64,000 bases of DNA from positions 186,001 to 250,000 of the forward strand of contig NZ_DASZBU010000012.1 in NCBI RefSeq assembly GCF_035943815.1, read 5' to 3'. The position numbers and the translations under genes were made by a program. Each line of letters begins with the position of its first letter. The stretch's first letter is position 1. Under the pieces are notes generated by a model that was not told where the DNA came from, made no database searches, and saw only the letters and a program-made list of their open reading frames with translations. The stretch comes from Frateuria_A sp035943815 (GTDB lineage: Bacteria > Pseudomonadota > Gammaproteobacteria > Xanthomonadales > Rhodanobacteraceae). This document shows, in pieces, positions 9,772 through 17,839 of this stretch.

Positions 9772-10089
9772 ATGAAAGCCAGGCTCATTGCCGCCGCGAT
9801 GCTGGCGTTACCGAGCGCCGCGATCGCCACCGTGGCGATGGAACCGCTGCAGGCCGCGGCGACGCTGCATGAAGCGCCTTCCTCACATCACCAGCTCTTC
9901 GTGGTGAAGTTCGTCCTGCGTCAGGCACCGCCAGACAACGCGCCACCGCAGATTGAGATCGACCAGGCCACGCCCGAGATCATGCCGCCTTCGGCAGGCA
10001 GCGTTTCGGCGATGTTGCTCGGAGCGTTCCATCGCGACCCGAACATGCTCATCTGCTCCGGCTGGGGCTGCGAGAACGGCGTGCGCTGA
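9772..10089 (+). CDS. Small secreted protein of unknown function
   Basis: I do not recognise this 105-residue protein. The ATG at 9772 has a good ribosome-binding site 6 bp upstream and begins a signal peptide (MKARLIAAAMLALPSAAIA), so this start is preferred over earlier codons. The mature part is Pro/Ala-rich, with a short segment LFVVKFVLR and a C-terminal pair of cysteines in CSGWGC that could form a disulfide in the periplasm. It is convergent with the outer-membrane barrel gene. Inverted repeats upstream suggest regulated expression. Confidence 0.6.
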   Translation: MKARLIAAAMLALPSAAIATVAMEPLQAAATLHEAPSSHHQLFVVKFVLRQAPPDNAPPQIEIDQATPEIMPPSAGSVSAMLLGAFHRDPNMLICSGWGCENGVR

Positions 10090-10107
10090 TCGGGCGAACG
10101 GGTGCGG

Positions 10108-10860
10108 TCAGCGCCCGAAGTACACCGAGACACCGAGATTGGCCAGCCAGCGCGGCGCGGCGCCGGCGAGGCGCCGGTCCAGCCCGACGTCCCATTGCAC
10201 GCGCGGCGTGGCCTGCCAGGCGATCCCGGCGCCGGCCAGCCCGCCGCTTCCCCGTCCGGGCACGCGCAGCCAGGCCGCCTCGGTGTAGACATTGAGGTCC
10301 GGGCGTAACGCGAAGCTCTCGCCCAGGGCGATCGTGGTGCGGTTCGTGCGGCCGGCACGAACGTCCTCCAGGTACAGGCCCAGCGCGTTGCGCGCATCGA
10401 GTTGAAGGTTGAATTGCGTTCCCAGCAAGTACTGCCGCCGATCCGCGCGCAACGGCGGCGAGCCGTCGGTGAATTCCACGCTGGCGAGCAGGCCCCAGGT
10501 GAACGGGCCCTCGGCCGAGGGGGCGAATTTCAGGCCCAGGCTGCTGTCGCCGTGGCCATCGTTGCTCTGGTCGCCGCTGCGCAGGCGAGCGTAGGGCACG
10601 ATGCCGAGCTGCAGTTCGAGCGGGCCTCCCAGCCCCACGCGCAGCAAGGTGTCGATGTTGGCCTGGCGCGAAGTGACGCCATCGACGCGGTCGAGGCTCC
10701 AGTCGGGCAGGCCCTGTTCCCAGGTGACCTGGCCTGCGCCGAGCACCGCAGGGGTGAAGCCGATGCCCGGGCGATCGTAGCCGGGGTTGTCCGCACGCGC
10801 GCCCCCGATGGCTACGAGCCATCCGGCAGCCGCCATCAGCAACGTACGTGCCGCACGCAC
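10108..10860 (-). CDS. Outer-membrane beta-barrel protein, MetA-pathway/transporter-like family
   Basis: A GTG start at 10860 gives a 250-residue protein with a signal peptide (basic RAAR, hydrophobic core, cleavage near GGARA-DN). The longer frame would enter gltX. The mature sequence has alternating strands, G-rich turns (YDRPGIGFTPAVLGAG) and a terminal aromatic-ending strand (LGVSVYFGR), typical of outer-membrane barrels of the phenol-degradation MetA-like family (PF13557). The substrate is unknown. It is divergent from gltX, with only 67 bp between starts, so the promoters must overlap or adjoin. Confidence 0.65.
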   Translation of the reverse strand: MRAARTLLMAAAGWLVAIGGARADNPGYDRPGIGFTPAVLGAGQVTWEQGLPDWSLDRVDGVTSRQANIDTLLRVGLGGPLELQLGIVPYARLRSGDQSNDGHGDSSLGLKFAPSAEGPFTWGLLASVEFTDGSPPLRADRRQYLLGTQFNLQLDARNALGLYLEDVRAGRTNRTTIALGESFALRPDLNVYTEAAWLRVPGRGSGGLAGAGIAWQATPRVQWDVGLDRRLAGAAPRWLANLGVSVYFGR

Positions 10861-10927
10861 CGTACGTCGGCTGGACGCCGGGTATCGGCTAAAATCCTTC
10901 GTTTGGCCTCGCACCAGAAGACTTCCC

Positions 10928-12328
10928 ATGACCGTCCGCACCCGTTTCGCTCCCAGTCCCACCGGTTTCCTGCATATCGGCGGCGCGCGCACCGCGCTGT
11001 ACTGCTGGCTGGAAGCGCGCCGCCGCGGCGGGCAGTTCCTGCTGCGCATCGAGGATACCGACCGCGAGCGCTCCACGGACGAGGCGGTGCAGGCGATCCT
11101 CGACGCGATGGCCTGGCTGGACCTTTCCGCCGACGCGCCGGCGGTCTACCAGACCCATCGCCTGGCCCGCTACAGGGAAGTGGCCGAGCGCCTGCTCGCC
11201 GAGGGCAAGGCCTACTACGCCTACGAGAGCAAGGAAGAAATCGAAGCCATGCGCGAGGCCGCCATGGCCAAGGGCGAGAAGCCCCGCTACAACGGCTATT
11301 ACCGCGACCGCAACGAGCCGTATCGGGAAGACCCCAACCGCGTGATCCGTTTCCGGAACCCGACCGAGGGTTCGGTGGTGTTCGAGGACAAGGTCAAGGG
11401 CCGAGTGGAGTGGGCCAACGCCGAACTCGACGATCTGGTGATCTTCCGCTCCGACGGCTGGCCGACCTACAACTTCGCCGTGGTCGTGGACGACATCGAC
11501 ATGGGAATCACCGAGGTCATCCGCGGCGACGACCACGTCAACAACACCCCGCGCCAGATCAACATCTACAAGGCGCTGGGCGCGCCGGTGCCGGAGTTCG
11601 CGCATCTGCCGATGATCCTGGACAAGGAAGGCAAGAAGCTGTCCAAGCGAACCGGCTCGGTCAGCGTGATGGAGTACCGCGACGCGGGCTACCTGCCTCA
11701 CGCCATCCTCAACTACCTGGTGCGGCTGGGCTGGTCGCACGGCGACCAGGAGATCTTCTCGCGCGAGGAGATGGTCCGCTTGTTCGATATTTCCGACGTG
11801 AACAAGGCCGCCTCGCGGTTCGATACCGAAAAGCTCGCCTGGCTCAACCAGCACTACCTCAAGACCGACGATCCGCAGGCGCTCGCACCCGAGTTCGCGT
11901 GGCACCTCCAGCGTGCAGGAATCGACGCCGGACGGGGACCCGCGCCCGCCGATGTCATCGTTGCGCTGCGCGACCGCGTGCACACGCTCAAGGAAATGGC
12001 CGAGCGCGCCAGGATCTGGTACGCGCCGATCACCGAATGGGACGACAAGGCGGTCGCCAAGCACCTGCAGAACGAAAGCGCCGTGGCCGTGCTGAAGGAA
12101 GCCCGGATCCTGCTGGCCGAGGTCGAATGGAAGCCGGAGTCGATTCACCAGGCGATCGAGCGGATCGCCGCAAAACTGGAGCTAGGCATGGGCAAGATCG
12201 CCCAGCCGCTGCGCGTGGCGATGACGGGCACCCAGGTATCGCCGTCGATCGACCACACCATCTATCTGGCCGGTCGTTCGGTAGCGATCGAGCGCATCGC
12301 CGACGCGCTCGCGCGCGCGCAGAGCTGA
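10928..12328 (+). CDS. gltX: Glutamate--tRNA ligase
   Basis: GltX charges tRNA-Glu. The 466-residue protein begins with the class I signature TRFAPSPTGFLHIGGART and carries the KMSKS-equivalent loop KKLSKRTG. The start at 10928 matches the family; upstream codons would lengthen it past the promoter. A TAAAAT hexamer at 10890-10895 may be the -10 element. The C-terminal anticodon-binding helical domain is complete. It is followed 16 bp later by a small membrane protein gene. Confidence 0.98.
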   Translation: MTVRTRFAPSPTGFLHIGGARTALYCWLEARRRGGQFLLRIEDTDRERSTDEAVQAILDAMAWLDLSADAPAVYQTHRLARYREVAERLLAEGKAYYAYESKEEIEAMREAAMAKGEKPRYNGYYRDRNEPYREDPNRVIRFRNPTEGSVVFEDKVKGRVEWANAELDDLVIFRSDGWPTYNFAVVVDDIDMGITEVIRGDDHVNNTPRQINIYKALGAPVPEFAHLPMILDKEGKKLSKRTGSVSVMEYRDAGYLPHAILNYLVRLGWSHGDQEIFSREEMVRLFDISDVNKAASRFDTEKLAWLNQHYLKTDDPQALAPEFAWHLQRAGIDAGRGPAPADVIVALRDRVHTLKEMAERARIWYAPITEWDDKAVAKHLQNESAVAVLKEARILLAEVEWKPESIHQAIERIAAKLELGMGKIAQPLRVAMTGTQVSPSIDHTIYLAGRSVAIERIADALARAQS

Positions 12329-12344
12329 GGCGCGGCGCCCCCAC

Positions 12345-12617
12345 GTGGACGAGCTGCTCGCCCGGGCCATGCAGGGCGTCGATCCGCAAGCGCCGGGCGC
12401 ATTCTGGCGGGTCTTCCTGAACCTGATGGCGCTGGTGCCGTGGGGCGCGCTGATCTGGTGGAATCTTCTTTTCATTGCGGTCGGCGCCGTCCTGGGCCGG
12501 TGGAGGGGGCGAACCGCCGAAGGCATCGCCTGGTCGTTCGTGCTGGGTCCGATCGGCTGGCTGGTCATCCTGCGCCGGCCCCGACGCGGAGCGCCACCGC
12601 CGCTGCCGCGGCGCTAG
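12345..12617 (+). CDS. Small membrane protein of unknown function
   Basis: This 90-residue frame starts at GTG 12345, 16 bp after gltX, so it is probably cotranscribed. Two hydrophobic segments are visible (about residues 27-50 and 63-77), flanked by positive residues, and the tail is Arg/Pro-rich (RRPRRGAPPPLPRR). I recognise no family; a later ATG at 12369 is an alternative start. Coding status is supported by position, hydrophobic pattern and the lack of any competing frame, not by motif. Confidence 0.55.
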   Translation: MDELLARAMQGVDPQAPGAFWRVFLNLMALVPWGALIWWNLLFIAVGAVLGRWRGRTAEGIAWSFVLGPIGWLVILRRPRRGAPPPLPRR

Positions 12618-12719
12618 CGGCGGTTGGGAACGCGCGCAGCCGTCCCAACCTATCGGCTGGGCACGGGTCTATCATCTGCCGAGGCTTACGGGAAACGCGA
12701 CGTGTCAGGCAAGGCGCAT

Positions 12720-13172
12720 ATGCACCATCATCACGACGACGCCCACGGTTTCGTGGCGGCGGTCGAGCACGCCAGCGAGGCGCGTGGACTGCGCCTGACG
12801 CCGCTGCGCAAGGAGGTGCTCGAGCTGATCGCCGCGGCTGGCAAGCCGATCAAGGCGTACGACCTGCTCGACCAGCTGCGCGAGCGCCACGGCAATGCCG
12901 CGCCGCCCACGGTCTACCGTTCGCTGGATTTTCTGCTCGAACAGGGCTTCATCCACAAGCTCGAGTCGATCAACGCCTACGTCTCCTGCCATCATCCGGC
13001 CGAGGCGCATCAGGTGCCGTTCCTGATCTGCGACAACTGCGCGAGCGCGCAGGAAGTGTGCGACGCCCGGGTGGCGGAGCTGATCGAGGCCCAGGCCCGC
13101 GCCTTCGGCTTCCGCCCGCAAGCGCAGACGCTGGAAGTCCACGGCCTGTGCAAGCAGTGCCGCAAGGGCTGA
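12720..13172 (+). CDS. zur: Fur-family zinc-responsive repressor (Zur-like)
   Basis: A 150-residue Fur superfamily protein: winged helix (LRLTPLRKEVLELI, then PPTVYRSLDFLLEQGFIHKLE) and a C-terminal dimer domain with the structural zinc cysteines CDNC and CKQC. The start at 12720 gives an N-terminal His-rich segment (MHHHHDD); GTG 12702 is an alternative. The sequence pattern (FICDNCASAQEV, short C-terminus ending CKQC) is closer to Zur than to Fur or PerR. The neighbours are a MerC-like protein and a CDF exporter, consistent with zinc control. A strong terminator follows. Confidence 0.88.
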   Translation: MHHHHDDAHGFVAAVEHASEARGLRLTPLRKEVLELIAAAGKPIKAYDLLDQLRERHGNAAPPTVYRSLDFLLEQGFIHKLESINAYVSCHHPAEAHQVPFLICDNCASAQEVCDARVAELIEAQARAFGFRPQAQTLEVHGLCKQCRKG

Positions 13173-13188
13173 GCGGCGGAAGGGGTGC

Positions 13189-13225
13189 GGGGCGCGATAC
13201 ATCCCGTATCGCGCCCCGCGGTTTT
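13189..13225 (+). terminator. Rho-independent terminator after zur
   Basis: A perfect 12-bp stem, GGGGCGCGATAC with GTATCGCGCCCC, and a 5-nt loop are followed by GCGGTTTT. It begins 17 bp after the zur stop. Confidence 0.8.
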
Positions 13226-13369
13226 CCCGGTGTTGGCGGGGAGGGAACGTTGCCGCACCGGAAAATGGTCGACCCGCTGGCAGGCAGCGGGTCCTGTGTC
13301 CGATCAGACTAGAACGCCGCCATGGCCGCCCGGTTGACCGGCGGTTGCGGGACAATGACAGTCGGCTGC

Positions 13370-13382
13370 GTTATAAAGTAAC
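13370..13382. promoter_or_regulatory. Zur-box-like site upstream of the MerC-like gene
   Basis: GTTATAAAGTAAC matches the proteobacterial Zur core GTTATANTATAAC: the left half is perfect and the right half has two mismatches. It lies 31 bp before the MerC-like ATG and just downstream of zur. Binding is inferred. Confidence 0.45.
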
Positions 13383-13413
13383 ATGATCGACGTTCCTTCC
13401 ATGGACGCCATCG

Positions 13414-13836
13414 ATGGCCCAGCCGCCACCTTCCCGCGCATGGCAGACCGCCGATCGCTTCGGCGCCGTCGCGTCGTTTCTGTGCGCAATCCATTGCGCG
13501 GCGCTTCCGTTCGTGCTGGCGCTGCTGCCGTTGCTGGGGCTGCAGTTCCTCGCCGATATTCGTTTCGAACGGGCTTTCGTGGTGTTCGCCTGCGTGCTGG
13601 CGCTGCTGACGCTGGTCAACGGTTATCGCCGGCACCGCCGGCCGGTGCCTTTGATGCTGGCGTTTCCTGGGTTGTGGCTGCTGCTGCTGGGCGTGACGGT
13701 GGCCGAGCAGTACCAGCTCGCTTTGCATGCCACGTTGGTGACTTGCGGCGGCGTGCTGCTGGCGAGCGCGCATTTCGTCAACCTGCGCATCGACCGGCGG
13801 CAACCGCACGTGCACAAGCCCGGCTGCGTGCACTGA
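13414..13836 (+). CDS. MerC-domain membrane protein
   Basis: This 140-residue protein has four hydrophobic helices and the MerC-family N-terminal motif CAIHC (Cys24, His27, Cys28) in the first helix. MerC proteins move soft metals such as Hg(II) across the inner membrane. Chromosomal members outside mer operons are often found under Zur control and may act on zinc, which fits the Zur-box-like site in front and the flanking zur and CDF genes. The C-terminus carries His residues (HVHKPGCVH). Direction of transport and the metal are inference. Confidence 0.8.
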   Translation: MAQPPPSRAWQTADRFGAVASFLCAIHCAALPFVLALLPLLGLQFLADIRFERAFVVFACVLALLTLVNGYRRHRRPVPLMLAFPGLWLLLLGVTVAEQYQLALHATLVTCGGVLLASAHFVNLRIDRRQPHVHKPGCVH

Positions 13837-13883
13837 GCACGCGGTGATTGTGTAACGCGGCGAGGCGTTTCTAGGATGGCGCG

Positions 13884-14819
13884 ATGACTCACGCTCAGCC
13901 GCAACAATCCCACGATCACGATCACGACGACCAGAACGGCCATCTGCGCGGCCGCAAGCTGCTGCTCGCTTTCCTGCTGACCCTGCTGATGCTGCTGGCC
14001 GAGGCGGTCGGCGGCTTCTGGTCGGGATCGCTCGCGCTGCTCGCCGACGCCGGTCACATGATGGTCGATGCGCTCGCGCTCGCGCTGGCTTTCGCCGGCG
14101 CGAGGCTCGCCCTGCGCCCCGCCGATGCCCGCCGCAGCTATGGGTACGGACGGCTGGAGGTGCTCGCCGGCTTCGTCAATGCACTGACCCAGTTCGTACT
14201 GGTCGGTTTCATCGCCTACGAGGCGGCGCTGCGCCTGATGCATCCGGGCGCGATCCTCTCCGGCGTGATGCTGGCGGTGGCGGCGGTCGGCCTGCTGGTG
14301 AACCTGCTGGTGCTGCGCATCCTGCACGGCCATGCGCACGACGACGTCAATATGGCCAGCGCCAGCCTGCACGTACTGGGCGACCTGCTCGGCTCGGTCG
14401 GCGCCGTGCTGGCGGCACTGGCCGTGCGCTGGCTGCACTGGAACTGGGCCGATCCGGTGCTTTCGCTGCTGGTGTCGCTGCTGATCCTGGGCAACGCCTG
14501 GCGGCTGCTGCGCAAATCGGCGCACATCCTGCTCGAAGGCGTACCCGAGGATCTCGATGTCGGTGAGGTCGAGCAGGCGCTGCGGCAGGCCGATGGCTCG
14601 ATCCGCGACATCCACCACCTGCACGTCTGGCAGCTCGCCTCCGGCTCGCGCATGGCCACGCTGCACGCGCAGGTGGGCGATGGCGACGGCGGGGCTGCCG
14701 TGGCGGCCATCCATGCACTGCTGCGCAAGCGCTTCGGCATCCTGCACGTGACCGTGCAGGTCGATGCCGGTACGTGCACCGACCGGGCGCGCGACTGCCT
14801 CGGGCACGGGCACCGTTGA
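13884..14819 (+). CDS. Cation diffusion facilitator (ZitB/CzcD-like zinc exporter)
   Basis: This 311-residue CDF transporter exports divalent metal, usually Zn(II), in exchange for protons. A His/Asp-rich N-terminus (SHDHDHDD) is followed by six predicted helices. The metal site appears as DAGHMMVD in helix 2 (Asp55, His58, Asp62) and its partner LHVLGD in helix 5. The cytoplasmic C-terminal ferredoxin-like domain includes HHLHVWQL. It starts 47 bp after the MerC-like gene, so the two may be cotranscribed. Confidence 0.92.
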   Translation: MTHAQPQQSHDHDHDDQNGHLRGRKLLLAFLLTLLMLLAEAVGGFWSGSLALLADAGHMMVDALALALAFAGARLALRPADARRSYGYGRLEVLAGFVNALTQFVLVGFIAYEAALRLMHPGAILSGVMLAVAAVGLLVNLLVLRILHGHAHDDVNMASASLHVLGDLLGSVGAVLAALAVRWLHWNWADPVLSLLVSLLILGNAWRLLRKSAHILLEGVPEDLDVGEVEQALRQADGSIRDIHHLHVWQLASGSRMATLHAQVGDGDGGAAVAAIHALLRKRFGILHVTVQVDAGTCTDRARDCLGHGHR

Positions 14820-14922
14820 TCGCGTGCCGCCGGGTGCCAGAGGGCATCGGGAAGCCCTTGCGCTTTGACCGGCCGCTGCTACGATGTCAGGCCATTCACG
14901 CATTACGAATCAAGGAGTTCCC

Positions 14923-15084
14923 ATGGGTAAGGGCGATCGCAAGACCCGTCGCGGCAAGACCTACCGCGGCAGCTACGGCAACACGCGCGCGCATGACGTG
15001 CAGCCGGCCGTGGTCGGCGCCAAGGCGACCGTGACCAAGCCGGCCGCCGCCAAGAAGGCCGCCCCGAGGAAGAAGTCCGCCTGA
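14923..15084 (+). CDS. 30S ribosomal protein bTHX
   Basis: The first 25 residues (MGKGDRKTRRGKTYRGSYGN) match the small 30S protein THX (bTHX), which sits at the top of the 30S head. The start at 14923 has an AAGGAG site 6 bp upstream. The protein is 53 residues, longer than the Thermus form, because of a Lys/Ala-rich tail (KPAAAKKAAPRKKSA). A strong terminator follows, so it is a single-gene unit. Confidence 0.85.
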   Translation: MGKGDRKTRRGKTYRGSYGNTRAHDVQPAVVGAKATVTKPAAAKKAAPRKKSA

Positions 15085-15112
15085 GCGTCCCTTCCCGCGG
15101 CCGATTGCAGAA

Positions 15113-15140
15113 CCCCCGCTCGCGCGGGGGTTTTTGTTTT
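15113..15140 (+). terminator. Rho-independent terminator after the bTHX gene
   Basis: CCCCCGC-TCGC-GCGGGGG is followed by TTTTTGTTTT, a textbook intrinsic terminator 28 bp after the stop. Confidence 0.92.
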
Positions 15141-15228
15141 TGCAGCTCCGCATGAATCCAAGTCTGGAAGACACGCGCTTCACCGCAACCGTGGAAGTGT
15201 TCCCGGGCAGGCGGACGACGGAGCGCAC

Positions 15229-15696
15229 ATGAACGCAATCGAGCTTTTGACGCAGGACCACAAGAACATGCGTGCGCTGCTGGAGGAGCTCTCCGGCACC
15301 ACCACCCGCGCCGTGAAGAAGCGGAAAGAGCTGCTCGAGAAGATCCAGACCAACCTCACGGTGCACAACACCATCGAGGAGGAAATCTTCTATCCGGCCT
15401 TCAAGAATTCGGGCGACAGCAAGGACGACGCCGAGATGTATTTCGAGGCCCTCGAGGAGCATCGCGCTGCCGGCGACCTGGTGTTGCCGGACCTGCTCAA
15501 GACCGACGCCGGAAGCGAGAAGTTCTCCGGTCGCACCAAGGTGCTCAAGGAGCTGTTCGAGCATCACGCCGACGAGGAAGAAAAGGAGATGTTCAAGCGC
15601 GCCAAGGCGCTGATGAGCAAGAAGACGCTGGAGGAACTCGGCGAGCAGTTGGCGCAGCGCAAGCTGGAACTCAAGAAAAAGGCGCAAGCGGGCTGA
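15229..15696 (+). CDS. Hemerythrin/HHE-domain protein
   Basis: This 155-residue four-helix protein has the HHE iron-binding pattern: His11 in LLTQDHKNM, His46 and Glu50 in LTVHNTIEEEIFYP, His in EALEEHRAAG, and HHADEEEKEMF near the C-terminus. Such proteins bind a di-iron centre and are linked to oxygen, nitric-oxide or redox sensing. The tail is Lys-rich. Its stop overlaps the next start (TGATG), so it is translationally coupled to the isochorismatase-like protein. Confidence 0.88.
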   Translation: MNAIELLTQDHKNMRALLEELSGTTTRAVKKRKELLEKIQTNLTVHNTIEEEIFYPAFKNSGDSKDDAEMYFEALEEHRAAGDLVLPDLLKTDAGSEKFSGRTKVLKELFEHHADEEEKEMFKRAKALMSKKTLEELGEQLAQRKLELKKKAQAG

Positions 15697-16508
15697 TGGC
15701 GGCGATGGGCAACAGCACCGTCCAGACCGACTCCGATGCGCCCTTCGAGTTTTCGCGCAGCGCGTTGCTGATCGTGGACATGCTCAACGACCTCGAGTTC
15801 GACGGCGGCGAAGCGTTGCTGGAACACGCGATGCCGGCGGCCAGCGCCATCGCCCAACTGCGTGACTGGTACCACGCGCGCCGGTTGCCCGTGATCTACG
15901 CCAACGACAACTTCGGGCGCTGGCACGCCGACCTGGCCAAGATCATCGAACATTGCCGGCGCGTCGGTTCGCGGGGCGCGGCATTGAGCGACGGACTGTT
16001 GCCCGGCGTCGAGGACTATTTCGTGCTCAAGCCGCGGCATTCGGCGTTCTACGAGACGCCGCTGTCCACGCTGATCGAAAAGCTTGGCGTGCAGGCGCTC
16101 GCCGTGGTCGGCATCGGCGGCGACGACTGCGTGCTGCGCACCGCGCTGGACGCGCAGATGCGCGGATTCTCGCTGTGGGTGCCGGCCGACGGCATCGCAT
16201 CGCAGACGCCCTTGCGCAACCAGCGCGCCCTCGCTTGCATGCAGGAGGTTGCCAAGGCCGACATCACGCGCATCGACGCGCGCCTGCCGGAATGGAACAA
16301 CACCCAGCGGAGCCACACCATGAGCAGCCACGACCGCAAAGACATCAGGCACCCCGACCATGCCGCGCCGCAGCGGCCGGAGACGGAAAACGAGCGGAAA
16401 GGCCGCAAGGCCCACGAGAGCGATCTCACCGACGAGGCGGTTGAGGAGACCTTCCCCGCCAGCGATCCGGTATCGCCGTTCATTCCCGCCAAGACGCCGG
16501 AACCGTAG
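15696..16508 (+). CDS. Isochorismatase-like hydrolase with an acidic C-terminal extension
   Basis: Residues about 20-200 form a cysteine-hydrolase (isochorismatase-like) domain with the Asp-Lys-Cys set visible: Asp28 in LLIVDMLND, Lys112 in LKPRHSAF, Cys145 in GGDDCVLRTA. Family members hydrolyse amides or nicotinamide-like substrates; this substrate is unknown. The frame continues without a stop into a 62-residue polar tail (from Met209) with the motif DEAVEETFPASDP. Elsewhere that motif is typical of separate small proteins, and an ATG with an upstream GGAG (16320) could restart translation here. It is coupled to the hemerythrin gene. Confidence 0.78.
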   Translation: MAAMGNSTVQTDSDAPFEFSRSALLIVDMLNDLEFDGGEALLEHAMPAASAIAQLRDWYHARRLPVIYANDNFGRWHADLAKIIEHCRRVGSRGAALSDGLLPGVEDYFVLKPRHSAFYETPLSTLIEKLGVQALAVVGIGGDDCVLRTALDAQMRGFSLWVPADGIASQTPLRNQRALACMQEVAKADITRIDARLPEWNNTQRSHTMSSHDRKDIRHPDHAAPQRPETENERKGRKAHESDLTDEAVEETFPASDPVSPFIPAKTPEP

Positions 16509-16609
16509 CCGCCGGTGTAGGGCGGCATGTTGCGCCGCATCGCTTGCGCACCTGATTAGGCCGGTCGGCCCTGTCACGGGCTTTGCGCGAAGGTGGGTTC
16601 CGGTCGCCT

Positions 16610-17839
16610 CTAGGTGACGACCCGGACGCCACCGGCCCAGACGCTGCGCAGCAGCTCGCCACCGATCCAGTAGCATAGTTCCGTCGGACGCCGTGCGCGC
16701 CATACCGCCAGGTCTGCACGTTGGCCCATGGCGAGCGTGCCGCGGTCGGCCACGCCCAGTGCACGGGCGGCGTTGACGGTGACGCCGCGCAGCGCCTCCT
16801 CGGGCGTGAGCCGGAACAGCGTGCATGCCATGTTGGCTGCCAGCCGCAGCGAGAGCAGCGGCGAGGTGCCCGGATTGCAGTCGGTGGCGATGGCGATGGG
16901 AACCCCATGCGCGCGCAGCGCGTCGATTGGCGGCAGGCGGGTTTCGCGCAGCGCGTAGAAGGCGCCGGGCAGCAGCACGGCCACGGTACCGGCGGCCGCC
17001 ATGGCGCGCACGCCCGAGTCGCTCAGGTGTTCCAGATGGTCGGCCGAGAGCCCGTGGTAATGGGCGACCAGCGCGGCACCGTCGAGATCGGAAAGCTGTT
17101 CCGCGTGCAGCTTGACTGGCAAGGCCAGCGCCTGTGCGCGTTCGAACACGCGCGCGGTTTCCTCGCGGCTGAAGCCTATGCCCTCGCAGAAGGCATCCAC
17201 TGCATCGACTAGGCCCTCGCCGGCCAGTGCGGGCAGCACCGACTCGCTCACCTTCGCCACGTAGTCCGCGCGGCGCTCGCGGTACTCGGGCGGCAGTGCA
17301 TGCAGGCCCAGGAAACTGGTGCGGACGGTGATGCCGAGCTTCTCGCCCAGGTGCCTCGCAACGCGCAGCATGCGCCGCTCGGTAGGCAGGTCCAGTCCAT
17401 AGCCCGATTTGATCTCCAGCGTGGTCACGCCATCGCGCAGCAGGGCCTGCGCGCGCGGCAGGCTCTGGCGCAGGAGCTCGTCCTCGTCGGCCTCGCGGGT
17501 GGCGCGCACGGTGGAAGTGATGCCGCCGCCGGCTTTGGCGATCTCTTCGTAGCTGGCGCCGTTCAGGCGCAGGTCGAACTCGTGCGCGCGATCGCCGCCG
17601 AAGACCAGGTGCGTGTGGCAGTCGATCAGCCCGGGGGTGACCAGTGCGCCGTCCAGCCGCTCGACGGAGGCGGCCATCGCTTCAGGTTGGCCCGGCAGGT
17701 CGGCGACCGGTCCCAGCCAGGCGATGCGGCCGTCCTTGATGGCCAGCGCGGCGGACTCGATCAGCCCGAAAGGGCGCTCGCCGGCGAAGGTCGCCAGCGT
17801 GGCGTCGAGCAACAAGTGGTCCCAGCGGGAAGGACTCAT
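16610..17839 (-). CDS. hutI: Imidazolonepropionase
   Basis: HutI hydrolyses imidazolonepropionate to N-formimidoyl-L-glutamate in histidine breakdown. The 409-residue amidohydrolase has the metal motif DCHTH (His75, His77), KLHAEQLSD, SADHLEHL and the Asp in ATDCNPGTSPL. The start ATG overlaps the stop of the ClC gene by 4 bp, so it is downstream in that transcript. HutF, acting on its product, is encoded 3.1 kb away on the other strand; hutH and hutU are not in the window. Confidence 0.97.
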   Translation of the reverse strand: MSPSRWDHLLLDATLATFAGERPFGLIESAALAIKDGRIAWLGPVADLPGQPEAMAASVERLDGALVTPGLIDCHTHLVFGGDRAHEFDLRLNGASYEEIAKAGGGITSTVRATREADEDELLRQSLPRAQALLRDGVTTLEIKSGYGLDLPTERRMLRVARHLGEKLGITVRTSFLGLHALPPEYRERRADYVAKVSESVLPALAGEGLVDAVDAFCEGIGFSREETARVFERAQALALPVKLHAEQLSDLDGAALVAHYHGLSADHLEHLSDSGVRAMAAAGTVAVLLPGAFYALRETRLPPIDALRAHGVPIAIATDCNPGTSPLLSLRLAANMACTLFRLTPEEALRGVTVNAARALGVADRGTLAMGQRADLAVWRARRPTELCYWIGGELLRSVWAGGVRVVT

